64,000 nt of DNA from NCBI RefSeq assembly GCF_014200175.1, contig NZ_JACHBD010000013.1:1-64000 (forward strand), read 5' to 3'. This document shows positions 45,357 through 55,452 of the stretch, one piece after another (position 1 is the stretch's first letter; each line of letters opens with the position of its first letter). The position numbers were made by a program, and so were the translations under genes. Source of the DNA: Rhizobium lentis. GTDB lineage: Bacteria; Pseudomonadota; Alphaproteobacteria; Rhizobiales; Rhizobiaceae. The notes beneath the pieces were generated by a model, which was not told the origin of the DNA, did not search any database, and worked only from the letters and a program-made list of their open reading frames with translations.

Positions 45357-46235
45357 CTATGTCGCCACGGCAATCACCGGGTCATCGACGCTGCGACCGG
45401 CTGCTGACAGTCTCGGGAACAGCCAGGCTATGACCGCAGGATCGAGCAAGCCCTGTGCGAACATCGACTCCCAATTGTTGAGAGAATCCTGAGCATAGTC
45501 CCGCGCATCTCGATGCTCGCAGATGGCTGCGATCAATTCAGCTTGGTTGGTGGGGATAAAATTCAGGGACCCGACGATCTTTCGCGGCGCGCGCACGAAC
45601 TTGACCCACTGTTTTCCCAGCCAGTTCAGCACGCCAGTCCGCTTGATCACATTGTCCAGGTGGTATTCGATCGCGGGCCTGTCCGGGTGCGTGAGGGCAA
45701 CCAGGATTTCGAGGTCTACGATCACGGTTGCATCCATGCCGGAAAACTTCGCTGCGTACAGACGTTCGTCCATGCATGCATCATAGTATGGATGGAGGAT
45801 GCGCGCTCCCACGGCATGGCCCCTATAGTTCTGGCCACGCTTCAGGTTGCAATCACATGCCGGGACCAGATTCTTGGAGAAGATCGCAAATGCCGGGTGA
45901 TCTTCCTTTGGCAGAACGTGATCCAGCGTGTGTGCGTGCAAGGAGCCACACATCGAACATGGTAATGCGAGATTGTCCTCGCGGATGTCATCGATGGGGT
46001 GGTGGCTGGTGGGCAAATCTTTGTAGTGTTTGCGCAGCCATTTATCCAATGGATCCGGGATCGGGACCTGCACGACCGCCTGCGCGTTCCCCGAGACGCT
46101 GTCATACTGCACGTAGCCGGTCTTCAGGGCTTGCCGGAATGCCTGTAAGCCCGGATAACTTCCAAGCCTGTGGTTGTCGACGAGAGCATCGACGCCTGCG
46201 ATGTCATCGAAAATCGGAAAAGAGATTTTGCGCAT
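45357..46235 (-). CDS. HNH endonuclease of an ATPase/HNH pair (PtuB-like)
   Basis: A 292-residue protein with a zinc-supported HNH motif: LPCSMCGSLHAHTLDHVLPK, then FSKNLVPACDCNLKRG (Cys pairs, DH, Asn, CN..K), about residues 92-136. Its ATG overlaps the stop of the upstream ATPase gene, so the two are co-translated. ABC-ATPase plus HNH is the Septu (PtuAB) plan, also used by type I retrons. Cleavage of phage or host nucleic acid is the expected function. The C-terminal 150 residues are family-specific. Confidence 0.72.
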   Translation of the reverse strand: MRKISFPIFDDIAGVDALVDNHRLGSYPGLQAFRQALKTGYVQYDSVSGNAQAVVQVPIPDPLDKWLRKHYKDLPTSHHPIDDIREDNLALPCSMCGSLHAHTLDHVLPKEDHPAFAIFSKNLVPACDCNLKRGQNYRGHAVGARILHPYYDACMDERLYAAKFSGMDATVIVDLEILVALTHPDRPAIEYHLDNVIKRTGVLNWLGKQWVKFVRAPRKIVGSLNFIPTNQAELIAAICEHRDARDYAQDSLNNWESMFAQGLLDPAVIAWLFPRLSAAGRSVDDPVIAVAT

Positions 46236-47623
46236 CAGCCGATCTTTGCCCGAAGTTCGTTCAGGAATTCCAGCGACAACTCATTGCCGTAGTTTTCGAG
46301 GACCTCATCCCAGGTCATCCCCGATGACTGGATGTTTCTCTCCAACTCCCGCGCGAGATATGAAGGTTCGTCTTCTCCAAAAACGAAGTAGGAAATTTCT
46401 CCGACGTCTGCACCGAACGTTGCAAGGCGCGGTCTCTGGACTTCAATGCGTGTGTCGGCATCAGCCCTGAGGATCGAGATCTGCTCCCTGAAAACCTCTC
46501 GGAGAAAATAGGCAGAGTGCGTCGCGATGATGGCTGCGGACCCGGTCTGCGCCAGCAGGCTGTCCAGGATTGAAACGAAGCGCGCTATAAAGTTCGGGTG
46601 CAGATGGGTCTCGGGCTCGTCGAAGAGTAGAAGAGAGCTGTTGTCGATTTCCAAGCTCACATAGGCCGCAAACTTGAGAAAAGAGATTTCGCCGCTACTC
46701 AGGCGAAGCGCGTTGCCATCGGAGAAACGAACCGGATCCCGCCGGGTGTTAAGCGACGCAAAACGTCTGAGTTTTTCCTGTTCACCGCCCTGGTTCAAAG
46801 AGCTTAATGGAATAATGCCGTCGTTTGTCCAGACCCAGATGGACTTCGGGTCACCCAGCGCTTCGAGTGCATTGAGGAAAATCTGCCATCGGCTGCGATC
46901 CTTGATCGCCTGGTTCGACCGGGCGACGCTGACGATCGCGCTGATCAGACCGCCGGCTTTTCGGGTCGGGGTGGATCGCGTCAGGGCATAACGTGAATAG
47001 CGAACATATTGCCGGCGTCGCGCCGTGCCCAACGACACGGCGATCGTCGGCGACATTCGACCGATTTCCTCATGGCCGAGACCTCGCAGGATCGGTCCTG
47101 CGTTCTTGTAGGCAAAAAAAGCTTCCGCGGTACGCGTTAAGGAATACTGGAAAACCGCAGTGTTCGGCGCGTCGCGCACGATCGGAGAGTTTGCGGAAAA
47201 CTCACCCAACGCGACGAGATCGCAGGTTTTCAGCAGAATTTCGCGAGCACTAGCGACGTCTGCATCGGCAACGAGCCCGCGATAGGCATCGAGGTCGGGC
47301 AGTAGTGTGAAGAATTTCGGAAAGTCGTCCCCGGGGACAACCGCCTTGTCTGGAGCCGCACTCCTGATGAGATCAGCGCCATTCACCTCTTCATTCGAGC
47401 TTTGGAGAAAGCCGATCATGCCAGAAAATTCGGCTGTCAGGCGAGCAGAGTCCCGGCGAACGAAAACATTGATCCGCGTCTTAAAGCGGAAATCGTCGAA
47501 ACTGTCTCCAGACGGGGTGATCAGAATAGTATTATTTTCGATCGATCGGGCGTCGGAGGGCGTCTGCGAAGAGAAAAAGAGCTTGAACTGTTCTGTCGGA
47601 GTGTCCGAAGGCGAGACCGTCAT
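46235..47623 (-). CDS. ABC-type ATPase-like protein without a Walker A (PtuA-like)
   Basis: A 462-residue protein with the C-terminal half of an SMC/ABC ATPase: signature LSSGEISFLKFA, Walker B LLLFDEPETHLHP and H-loop IIATHSAYFLRE. The N-terminal region, where GxxGxGKS should be, reads NNTILITPSGDSFDDFRFKT with no P-loop, and none follows. No longer upstream frame would restore it. It may be a diverged partner that binds nucleotide differently, or relies on a dimer. It is co-transcribed with the HNH gene and divergent from the helicase gene. Confidence 0.65.
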   Translation of the reverse strand: MTVSPSDTPTEQFKLFFSSQTPSDARSIENNTILITPSGDSFDDFRFKTRINVFVRRDSARLTAEFSGMIGFLQSSNEEVNGADLIRSAAPDKAVVPGDDFPKFFTLLPDLDAYRGLVADADVASAREILLKTCDLVALGEFSANSPIVRDAPNTAVFQYSLTRTAEAFFAYKNAGPILRGLGHEEIGRMSPTIAVSLGTARRRQYVRYSRYALTRSTPTRKAGGLISAIVSVARSNQAIKDRSRWQIFLNALEALGDPKSIWVWTNDGIIPLSSLNQGGEQEKLRRFASLNTRRDPVRFSDGNALRLSSGEISFLKFAAYVSLEIDNSSLLLFDEPETHLHPNFIARFVSILDSLLAQTGSAAIIATHSAYFLREVFREQISILRADADTRIEVQRPRLATFGADVGEISYFVFGEDEPSYLARELERNIQSSGMTWDEVLENYGNELSLEFLNELRAKIG

Positions 47624-47897
47624 ATGATTTCCATGTCATTGTCGCGGAATCCACTGATTGTTCGCGTGGCACGCATGATACGCATTTTGGTCGTGCAAGC
47701 AAACTAGCCTCGCCCGATGGTAGCAGCCTTGTGCACAGGGCTCGGGGTGAGTAATGCAATCGTTCCGTTCGAACTCTCTTGTGGAACAGGCGGCTTGCAA
47801 TAGTTCGCCTCACTTTCCCGGCGTTGCAGCGGCTGAGGAGCTGCACTACCATTGAGGGTACAGTAAAGGGTCCGCATTTCTTTTGCCTGGAGGCGAC

Positions 47898-50800
47898 GTG
47901 GATACGCTTTTCAAAGAAGATCTCGAAATTTCGCTTCCGCCGCAATTCTCGATGGCTGGTAAAATCCGCGGTGCCTCTGTCCGGAGACTTAGCCATCCCG
48001 GCCGCAAGCTGATCGCCTCTGCGAACGAGTTCACTGAAAAGCGAGTTCGGGGACTGTTTCTCCGCACTCCCGATGGACGGCGCGAGGTGGCAGTGATCCC
48101 TCGCAAGACCGATGTGGATCTGCCCAGCGACGAGATACTTCGCCATCCGGCAGCTTTGAGCCTGGCGGAGTTCCGAAGAGATCCGACCCCAGGTGTCTGG
48201 ATCAGACCCGCCGCCGCCGATGCCAGCAGCATCCCGTTCGAGCAACTCGAAGCCGGGTGCGCGGAGATACGCGCATCTTGGCGAGGGGCATTCACCTTTG
48301 CCGAAGAGCGCATAGTTGGCGATATCGTTGTCCAGCGCGGTCTCAGGAAGCCCCAAATAGGGGCGGTACATGCTGCCCTCGGCCATTGGACTGCTTCTTC
48401 CGCCCCAGCGACCATCGTCATGCCAACCGGAACTGGCAAGACCGAGACGATGCTAGCGCTGATGGTCGTCGCCGAGGTCGAGCGACTTCTTGTCGTCGTG
48501 CCGAGCGATGCCTTGCGGGCGCAGATCTCGGAGAAGTTCCTGAGCCTCGGGGTTCTCAAGGACAGCGGCTGTCTCGCTCCTGAAGCGAAATTACCCGTCG
48601 TTGCGACCCTCGAAGAAATCCCCAAGTCGGTTGAGGAGGTCGACGAAATCTTCAGACGGGTCAACGTCGTCGTCACGACGATGGACGCGGTCGCCAAGGC
48701 AGGCGGGGAAGTCCAGATGAGGATGGTGGAGCTTGTCAGCCACCTTTTCGTCGACGAAGCGCACCATATCGCCGCCAAGACGTGGCGGGAATTCAGGGCG
48801 CAATTCGCTAACCGCATCGTCCTGCAGTTCACTGCGACGCCGTACCGGACCGACGGGCGACGCGTCGATGGCAAGTTCATCTACAACTACCCGCTTGCCA
48901 AGGCTTATGCCGAGGGGTACTTCAAGAAAATCCACTTCAAGCCGATTTACGGTCTCGACCGGGACGACGCCGACCAGCGGATCATCCAGGCCGTCAAGGC
49001 TGCACTGGTCCAAGACGAAGCAGAGGGCCACGTCCATCTTGCGATGGCGCGTTGTCGGATAATCGATACCGCCGTCAAGCTGCATCGCATGTATTCCCAG
49101 CTTCTGCCGGAGTACAATCCCGTCATCGTTTACAGCAGCCTCTCTTCTAAGGCGAAGCTGGAGGCTCTCCGGAAGCTGAGGTCTGGAGAGAGCAGGATCG
49201 TGGTGTGCGTAGACATGTTGGGCGAGGGCTTCGACCTTCCTGAACTCAAGATCGCGGCACTGCACGACAAGCATCAGAGCGAAGCAATTACCGTTCAGTT
49301 CGTCGGGCGATTCACCAGAACGCGTAAAGACCTCGGCGACGCGACGGTGATCGCCAACGTCGTGGCCGCCGGCATGCGGGACAGTCTTCAGGCACTCTAT
49401 AATGAAGACGCCGACTGGAACCATCTGCTCGAAGGCCTCGGAACCCGTAACACCGCCCGCGAAGAGCGGCGGCAGGAAGTATTCGAGGGTTTCGACCAGC
49501 CGCCGACGGATTTTCCGCTGGACCAGGTGACACCTCGCCTCGGCGCGGTCGTATACGAGACCACTTGCGAACGATGGGATCCGAACAAGATCGTCGATGC
49601 CTTTGGGCCCGGCGCCATAATTGAAGGTCCGTCGATCAACTACGCCGAGCGGCTTGCGATCTGGGTGTTGAAGACCGAAGAGAAGCTCAAATGGACGTCG
49701 ATGAGGCAGCCTGTAAATACCGCGTATCACCTTTACGCGTGCCATTGGGACGACGAGCGTCAGCTTCTCTACGTCAGCAGTTCGAACCTAAGCGACCTTC
49801 ACGCCCGGCTGGCCGAAAAGGTTGCCGGGGCCGACGCGAGACGAATTCGCGGCGACGATGTCTTTAGGGTGCTCGACGGCTACAAGCGCCTGATCCTAAG
49901 CCATCTCGGTCTTTCGGAGGCCGTTCGGAAGCCGATCAGGTATTCCCAGTTCATGGGCAGCGACATAGCTCCCCAGCTAACCGACGATCCCGCCAATCGC
50001 GGCCGGATGAAGACGAACATCTTTGGCCAGGGTTACACCGCGAGCGGCAAATCGACGATCGGGTGTTCCACGAAGGGCAAGATCTGGTCATACGAGTCCG
50101 TTCATGGGTTCGCAGGCTGGATGGAATGGTGCAAGGTGATCGGTGCCAAACTGCAGGACTCATCAATCCAGCCCGACGGTATCCTGCGCCGCCTGGTTCA
50201 GCCCACCAAGCTTACCTCGATGCCTGAAAAGCACGCCGTCGCCATTAATTGGCCGGAGGCGGTCCTCCACGTCGATGACGACCGTGTAGATTTGGTTTTC
50301 GGCGACGTCTCGGTTCCGTTCTACGATTGCGAGATCCGCATCCTGTCTCAGGTTCCGGGCACCGAGATCGTTATGAGGGTCGGCGGAGATGACAGGTTTG
50401 TCGATGTAGCGATGACCATAGACGGCTCCGGTGCGCACTATATTCCGACTGCAGCGAGCGCTGTCCGCATCGGCAAGAGGATCACGGATCTGGTCTCCTG
50501 GTTCAAGGACGATCCGCCCCATATCTACTTCGCTGACGGAAACATGCTTTTGGCGTCCGAGCTGCTCAAGCTGCCTGATGACCATGCTCCGCCGTTCGAT
50601 CCCGACCGTTTGATCGTACGGAACTGGTCAGGCGTCAACATCAAGAAGGAGTCTCAGGGGAGGGACAAGGACGCGACCAGCATCCAGCGGCGCGTAATCG
50701 ACGAACTCCTGCAGAGCGGTGGGTTCGATGTCGTCTTCGACGATGACGGGTCCGGGGAATCCGCAGATGTCGTGGCCATCAAGAAGGAGGGCGACGTCAT

Positions 50801-51197
50801 CACGGTGGCGATGTTCCACTGCAAGTACGCAAGCGATGTTACCCCGTCAGCGAGGGTCGGCGATCTCTATGAGGTCTGTGGCCAGACGCAGAAGGCGATC
50901 CGGTGGAGGGAACGGCCCGACCTGTTGTTCGCCCGACTTAGAAAGCGCGAGACGGCGATACAGAAGAGATATGGTCTATCGCGGCTGGAGAAGGGCAGCG
51001 TTATCGACCTGATTCAGTGGCACAACCGCTGGAGCGAATTCGACTATCGTTTTGAGATGACCGCGGTCCAGCCTGGGTACTCGAAATCAGAGGCAATCCG
51101 ACAGCAGGATAAAGGGCAGCTGGAAATTCTCGCCGCAACACAGTCACTGCTCATGGACACGTGGGCCATACCATTCACGTTCCAATGCAGTCCTTGA
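47898..51197 (+). CDS. SF2 (DEAD/DEAH) helicase with nuclease-like C-terminus
   Basis: A 1,099-residue protein. SF2 core: Walker A MPTGTGKTETM (about residues 175-185), DEAH box LFVDEAHHIA (about 284), FTATPYRTDGR (III), VCVDMLGEGFDLPEL (V) and VQFVGRFTRTRKD (VI, about 465). After an unassigned middle, residues 953-975 read GESADVVAIKKEGD ... FHCKYAS, like a PD-(D/E)XK core with His-Cys-Lys for ExK. I chose GTG 47898 (GGAGG upstream) over TTG 47883. Single large helicase-nuclease proteins are typical of defence islands; the exact family is not recognised. Confidence 0.78.
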   Translation: MDTLFKEDLEISLPPQFSMAGKIRGASVRRLSHPGRKLIASANEFTEKRVRGLFLRTPDGRREVAVIPRKTDVDLPSDEILRHPAALSLAEFRRDPTPGVWIRPAAADASSIPFEQLEAGCAEIRASWRGAFTFAEERIVGDIVVQRGLRKPQIGAVHAALGHWTASSAPATIVMPTGTGKTETMLALMVVAEVERLLVVVPSDALRAQISEKFLSLGVLKDSGCLAPEAKLPVVATLEEIPKSVEEVDEIFRRVNVVVTTMDAVAKAGGEVQMRMVELVSHLFVDEAHHIAAKTWREFRAQFANRIVLQFTATPYRTDGRRVDGKFIYNYPLAKAYAEGYFKKIHFKPIYGLDRDDADQRIIQAVKAALVQDEAEGHVHLAMARCRIIDTAVKLHRMYSQLLPEYNPVIVYSSLSSKAKLEALRKLRSGESRIVVCVDMLGEGFDLPELKIAALHDKHQSEAITVQFVGRFTRTRKDLGDATVIANVVAAGMRDSLQALYNEDADWNHLLEGLGTRNTAREERRQEVFEGFDQPPTDFPLDQVTPRLGAVVYETTCERWDPNKIVDAFGPGAIIEGPSINYAERLAIWVLKTEEKLKWTSMRQPVNTAYHLYACHWDDERQLLYVSSSNLSDLHARLAEKVAGADARRIRGDDVFRVLDGYKRLILSHLGLSEAVRKPIRYSQFMGSDIAPQLTDDPANRGRMKTNIFGQGYTASGKSTIGCSTKGKIWSYESVHGFAGWMEWCKVIGAKLQDSSIQPDGILRRLVQPTKLTSMPEKHAVAINWPEAVLHVDDDRVDLVFGDVSVPFYDCEIRILSQVPGTEIVMRVGGDDRFVDVAMTIDGSGAHYIPTAASAVRIGKRITDLVSWFKDDPPHIYFADGNMLLASELLKLPDDHAPPFDPDRLIVRNWSGVNIKKESQGRDKDATSIQRRVIDELLQSGGFDVVFDDDGSGESADVVAIKKEGDVITVAMFHCKYASDVTPSARVGDLYEVCGQTQKAIRWRERPDLLFARLRKRETAIQKRYGLSRLEKGSVIDLIQWHNRWSEFDYRFEMTAVQPGYSKSEAIRQQDKGQLEILAATQSLLMDTWAIPFTFQCSP

Positions 51198-51291
51198 ATT
51201 GGAGATTTTGAACCTGCAGGAAATTGGAAGCGTCAGTCCTCGAGAGTGCTAGATATGGACGGTCCAGCTTCCGCCTCGATAGGAAAATTGA

Positions 51292-51507
51292 ATGGCCGGT
51301 AATGAAGAAGACGTTTTTCGCAAAGCCAAGTCTGAATATCAAGCTCTACAAATTTTGCAGGTGCTAATGCTCCGTGAAACATGTGGTCGCTTTAATGACA
51401 GTATTTTGGGGCGTGCTTGGACAAATGCGGCATGTACGGAACCCCAGAAGGGCTATGATGCGCTGCTCGCGCCGATCTCAAATCGCACTGGCGGGTGGCG
51501 TCTCTAG
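51292..51507 (+). CDS. Hypothetical 71-residue protein
   Basis: ATG 51292 opens MAGNEEDVFRKAKSEYQALQ and continues as a mostly helical start with a less regular end. No family is recognised. It lies between the helicase gene and the caspase cluster. It could be a degraded start of a longer gene. Confidence 0.3.
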   Translation: MAGNEEDVFRKAKSEYQALQILQVLMLRETCGRFNDSILGRAWTNAACTEPQKGYDALLAPISNRTGGWRL

Positions 51508-51589
51508 GTGGCAAGAACTTGATAGTAAGCAGCATTGACGCGTTTCAACTCAAAGGTCAATTTGCAATTTAACCGGGGTTCATCGCGCG

Positions 51590-54500
51590 ATGCAAGCCAT
51601 GCGGTCAGCAAGTCATCAAAGATTTATTTGCGTCGTCGTGCTTTTCTTCGGCTTTTTCGGTTTTGCAAATGTGGCTTTACGTGCCCAAGTGCCAGACCGC
51701 CCCAAAATTGCAACAAAGATTGGCGGCGCGCACACCTTCCTGGACATCTCAGCTTCGCCTGATGAGAAGTTTTTGGTCTTGTCGACGCTGGACAGGTTTA
51801 TACTAGTCGACAGCGCCAAAGGAGTGATTATTTCAGAAGTTTCCCCGGGCAGCAGTTGGGTTCGGGCGACTGCGGTGGATCCGCGGGGCCGGTATCTGGT
51901 GTCGGCCGCAAATTCCGGGTTGAAGGTGTGGAGCCTGCCGGCATTGAAATTAATGCAAGATTTGGACGATGGCGACTACCAGGATGTCGAAATCTCAGCG
52001 GACGGCAAGAACTTCGCCGCCGTAGAGCGGAATGGCAAAGTGACATTCTGGTCTTTCGGCAGCGCGTTTGTCAAAGAAAAGGAGTATCTTGTCGAGGGTC
52101 CGCTCAGCAGCGTGGCGATCTCTCCTGACGGTGCCAAAATCGCTGCTGCGCAGGGTGTTAACGACCAGACCGTTCAGGAAGGTAAGTCGCCAGCCAAGGT
52201 GTTCCTTTGGGCTGGAAACTATGGGCGGCAAAGCTGGAAAAGAGATGCCCATAACAACGATGTCGTAGATATCATGTTCGTTGACGGTGGGCAAAAGCTC
52301 CTGAGTGCTTCTGGCGACGTGCAGACGACCGAAATGCGCGGGCCGTCGATACACTTATGGGATGTAGCCAGCGGCGAACTGCTATCGGACTTCGGTAGTT
52401 TTTCGAAGATGGTCAGTGATCTGGCCAGTGTTTCTGGTGATACAGACGCCGTTTATGCAGCAACGCGCGACGCCAAAAGTGTAGGATACGAACTCCAACG
52501 TGTAAACTTGAGAAATTTCTCAATCGAGCCTGTCTGTCCCGCCCTTCCAATACGATTGGCAAAGCTTGCTGTCTTGCCGTCCCTGTCGAAGGCGGTCGCC
52601 ATATCGAACTGGGGGACGGGCGCCTGGATGTGGGAGGGTTTCCCCGCATGCGCTGACGTCAGTTTGAGCGGGTTGGACAAAAGCGAGAAAGCGTACGACC
52701 AGATCTTCCTACCTGAAGACAACATTCTCGTACTCTCGGACTCGGAGAATGTTATTGGCATCAATCTGGCGAATGGTTCGCGCCGTTTCTCACGTAAGTC
52801 AACCACTAACTCTCAGATCCTGAAAGTCAGAGCTGGGCCGGGGAAATCGCGGTTCACGACGCTCGAGGGCGACTTCGTTTGCTTAAGATCTGCGACGACG
52901 GGTGAGGCGACCGAATGTATTAATGTTGGCGGGCTACGGCCCGGATTTAGTAATTTCGCATTCCTCGATGGACGGCGAGTTGCGCTGGCGGTCAGAGACA
53001 GCAGCGGAGTGGACCAGTTCCGGACCGGCAATATCATCATCTATGACTTTGTTGATCGGGCGATCATGGCATCACAAGCGGTCCACACTGACGAAGTGAC
53101 CGACATGATTGTTTTCGACGGCAAGATGCTTACCGCCTCTTGGGACGGAACCATCAAGCTGGTCGATGCGGCCACACTGGATGTTGTGCGGACCTACATT
53201 TCCAGCGACGAACAGATTCGGGATCTGGATGTCGCAAGTGATGGAAAATCATTTGTTGCTGGGTGGTCCTACGAAGAAGACGGCTCCGGGGTCGTTGGTC
53301 GGTGGCAGGTTGGCTCTGCTACGCCGGATTGGCGGTCGGGGGGATATGAAAGCGCCCTGGCCGTGAGATTCGCTGATCAAGGCAAGTCTGTCATCGTGGG
53401 GGGAAAGCGACTTTTTGAACTCTCAGCACAAACCGGCCAGGAGATTGAAGGCTATCCAGGCGTACCAAATGGCGAGAGCGTTACGGCATTAGATTTGGTT
53501 GGTGGAGAACATGTGATTGCCGCCAAGACTGTCGGTGGAAATGTCTACATTTGGAGTCGGCGGCCTGGCCATACAAACCAATTGGCACGAGTATCGCTTT
53601 CGACTGAGATGCAAATTACGATTGCATCCGAAAGATTTGACTCACGAGTTGAAGATCTCTCCCCACTCGGTTGGCTGATGCCGGACGATCCGTTACGTCC
53701 GTTATCGCCTGAGATTTTCATGCGGGACTATTACGAGCCGGGTCTTCTGGGTCGGCTGCTGGCCTGTCACGAGGCTGAGGCGAGCGGCAAGAACCCGAAA
53801 GCCTGTGCGGAGGCGTTCCAGCCGGTTCGACCGCTTGCCGAGCTCAACCGGATCCAGCCTGATGTGCGGATTTTGAGTGTGAAGGCGACCTCTGATCCGG
53901 GCGTGGTGCGGGTGACGGTCGAGGCGTCTGGCAAGACGGATACGACGCAGCCGAACGGCAAGACGAGCACCGGGGTCTATGACGTCCGGCTGTTCCGGAA
54001 TGGACAGTTGGTCGGCCAATGGCCGGAACCGCCCCAAGATGGAATTGCATCGGATGATGTTGCAGCCTGGCGCGCTCTGTCTGAGGTTGCCAATGCCGAT
54101 GGCAAGGTGACGCGCGAGTTCGAAGTCCGGCTTTCAGCACGTGAGCAGGGCAAGAAGGTGACGTTCACCGCCTATGGGTTCAACGAGGATCGGGTCAAGA
54201 GCACGACGGCGACAGATGACAGCTACACGGTGGCGGGCGATATCGGCGTGACAGCCAAGCCGCGGGCCTATGTGGTCACGATCGGGGTGAACGAATACGA
54301 GAAGGCGAGCCTGCGCCTGACCTATGCGGCGGCGGATGCCCGGGTGATCTCGTCATCGCTCAAGGGGATTGCGGACTACGAGGTGATCCCGCTGACGCTT
54401 GTGTCCGATGTCGCTCATCAGGACGACGGCCGTCAGGTCGCTGCGATCGATCAGGCCACCAAGGCCAACATCCACGCTGTGCTCGATCTTCTGGCGGGCA

Positions 54501-55195
54501 AGGGGGAGGGCGAGCGCAAGCGGTTGCGTGCGGCGCTCGGTGATGTCGTCGACCGGATCAGAAAGGTGACGCCTGATGATGTGGTGGTGCTCGCCTTCTC
54601 CGGGCACGGCTACGCGCATCAGGGCCGGTTCTACATCCTGCCGTCGGATTCCGGGACGGCGCCGATCGGGCCTGGATCTGTCGACAAGCTGATCTCGAGC
54701 GAGGAACTGACGGCGTGGCTGCGCGAGGTGGATGCCGGTGAGATGGTGATGATCATCGACGCCTGCCATTCGGCAGGAAGCGTGCCGGCCGGCTTCAAGC
54801 CGGGTCCGATGGGCGACCGGGGGCTGGGTCAGCTGGCCTATGACAAGGGCATGCGGATCCTGGCGGCCACGCAGGCTGCCGATGTCGCGCTCGAGAGCGG
54901 CAAATACGGGCAGGGACTGCTGACCTTCGCGCTGAAGGAGGCACTGACCCGTCCCTCCGGCACCAGGGCGCTTGCCGATGCGGACGGCCGCGACGGCGTG
55001 TCGATGAAGGAATGGCTCACCTATGCCGAACAGCGGGTCCCCGGCCTCTACCAGGAGATCATCGACGGCAAGAAGAGCACAAGAGACCCCATCGTCGATC
55101 CAACCCTCATCGAGGACGTCACACGACACGCACAAACACCGGCGCTCTTCGATTTCAATATAAATCGTTCAGACCTGTTGCGAATTCAGTATTAA
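51590..55195 (+). CDS. Exported beta-propeller/caspase-like (C14) protein
   Basis: A 1,201-residue protein with a signal peptide (about residues 12-32). Residues 40-700 form WD40-like repeats (SGLKVWSLP, GPSIHLWDVASGELL, GTIKLVDAATLDVV, NVYIWSRRP). A linker with Ig-like pattern follows (DVRLFRNGQLVGQWPE), then a caspase domain (PRAYVVTIGVNEYE ...). The catalytic dyad is present: His1006 in FSGHGYAH and Cys1059 in IIDACHSAGS. The topology implies a periplasmic or surface orthocaspase, with the propeller as likely sensor or regulator. The target is unknown. Confidence 0.85.
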   Translation: MQAMRSASHQRFICVVVLFFGFFGFANVALRAQVPDRPKIATKIGGAHTFLDISASPDEKFLVLSTLDRFILVDSAKGVIISEVSPGSSWVRATAVDPRGRYLVSAANSGLKVWSLPALKLMQDLDDGDYQDVEISADGKNFAAVERNGKVTFWSFGSAFVKEKEYLVEGPLSSVAISPDGAKIAAAQGVNDQTVQEGKSPAKVFLWAGNYGRQSWKRDAHNNDVVDIMFVDGGQKLLSASGDVQTTEMRGPSIHLWDVASGELLSDFGSFSKMVSDLASVSGDTDAVYAATRDAKSVGYELQRVNLRNFSIEPVCPALPIRLAKLAVLPSLSKAVAISNWGTGAWMWEGFPACADVSLSGLDKSEKAYDQIFLPEDNILVLSDSENVIGINLANGSRRFSRKSTTNSQILKVRAGPGKSRFTTLEGDFVCLRSATTGEATECINVGGLRPGFSNFAFLDGRRVALAVRDSSGVDQFRTGNIIIYDFVDRAIMASQAVHTDEVTDMIVFDGKMLTASWDGTIKLVDAATLDVVRTYISSDEQIRDLDVASDGKSFVAGWSYEEDGSGVVGRWQVGSATPDWRSGGYESALAVRFADQGKSVIVGGKRLFELSAQTGQEIEGYPGVPNGESVTALDLVGGEHVIAAKTVGGNVYIWSRRPGHTNQLARVSLSTEMQITIASERFDSRVEDLSPLGWLMPDDPLRPLSPEIFMRDYYEPGLLGRLLACHEAEASGKNPKACAEAFQPVRPLAELNRIQPDVRILSVKATSDPGVVRVTVEASGKTDTTQPNGKTSTGVYDVRLFRNGQLVGQWPEPPQDGIASDDVAAWRALSEVANADGKVTREFEVRLSAREQGKKVTFTAYGFNEDRVKSTTATDDSYTVAGDIGVTAKPRAYVVTIGVNEYEKASLRLTYAAADARVISSSLKGIADYEVIPLTLVSDVAHQDDGRQVAAIDQATKANIHAVLDLLAGKGEGERKRLRAALGDVVDRIRKVTPDDVVVLAFSGHGYAHQGRFYILPSDSGTAPIGPGSVDKLISSEELTAWLREVDAGEMVMIIDACHSAGSVPAGFKPGPMGDRGLGQLAYDKGMRILAATQAADVALESGKYGQGLLTFALKEALTRPSGTRALADADGRDGVSMKEWLTYAEQRVPGLYQEIIDGKKSTRDPIVDPTLIEDVTRHAQTPALFDFNINRSDLLRIQY
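54705..55155 (+). repeat. 451-bp direct repeat, copy 1 (inside caspase gene)
   Basis: This segment, encoding about residues 1039-1189 of the caspase protein including the catalytic Cys but not His, recurs at 58280-58730. By eye the copies have equal length and I found a single difference (GCGGCC versus GCGACC). Confidence 0.9.
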
Positions 55196-55452
55196 TCCTG
55201 CGGCACCCCTGCGAGGACCTACCAGACTGTGCACAATGATTTTTAACAGGACAAAGCAGCACGATATCTTAGTGGCGTGGGGCAGATGTTCGGATCTTGG
55301 ATCGAGAGTTGCCGGCAGGAAGTGAATCTTAATGGAATTACATAGCATAGCAGTTTTCACCCGCGTAATAGTTCGTCCAGGCTCTAGCTAAAGTTGTCGA
55401 GTATGCTAGGCTAAGACATGCGTTAACCATCTTCGCTCAGACGGAGTCAGAA

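Noticed and set aside
47532..48386. 284-codon minus frame overlapping the ATPase and helicase starts
   Set aside because: It covers the divergent promoter region and overlaps both real genes; composition is not protein-like.
48591..49745. 384-codon minus frame within the helicase gene
   Set aside because: Antisense to helicase motifs IV-VI; shadow.
54353..55135. 260-codon minus frame, repeated at 58249-58773
   Set aside because: Repetition is due only to the 451-bp DNA duplication; it is antisense to the caspase domain.
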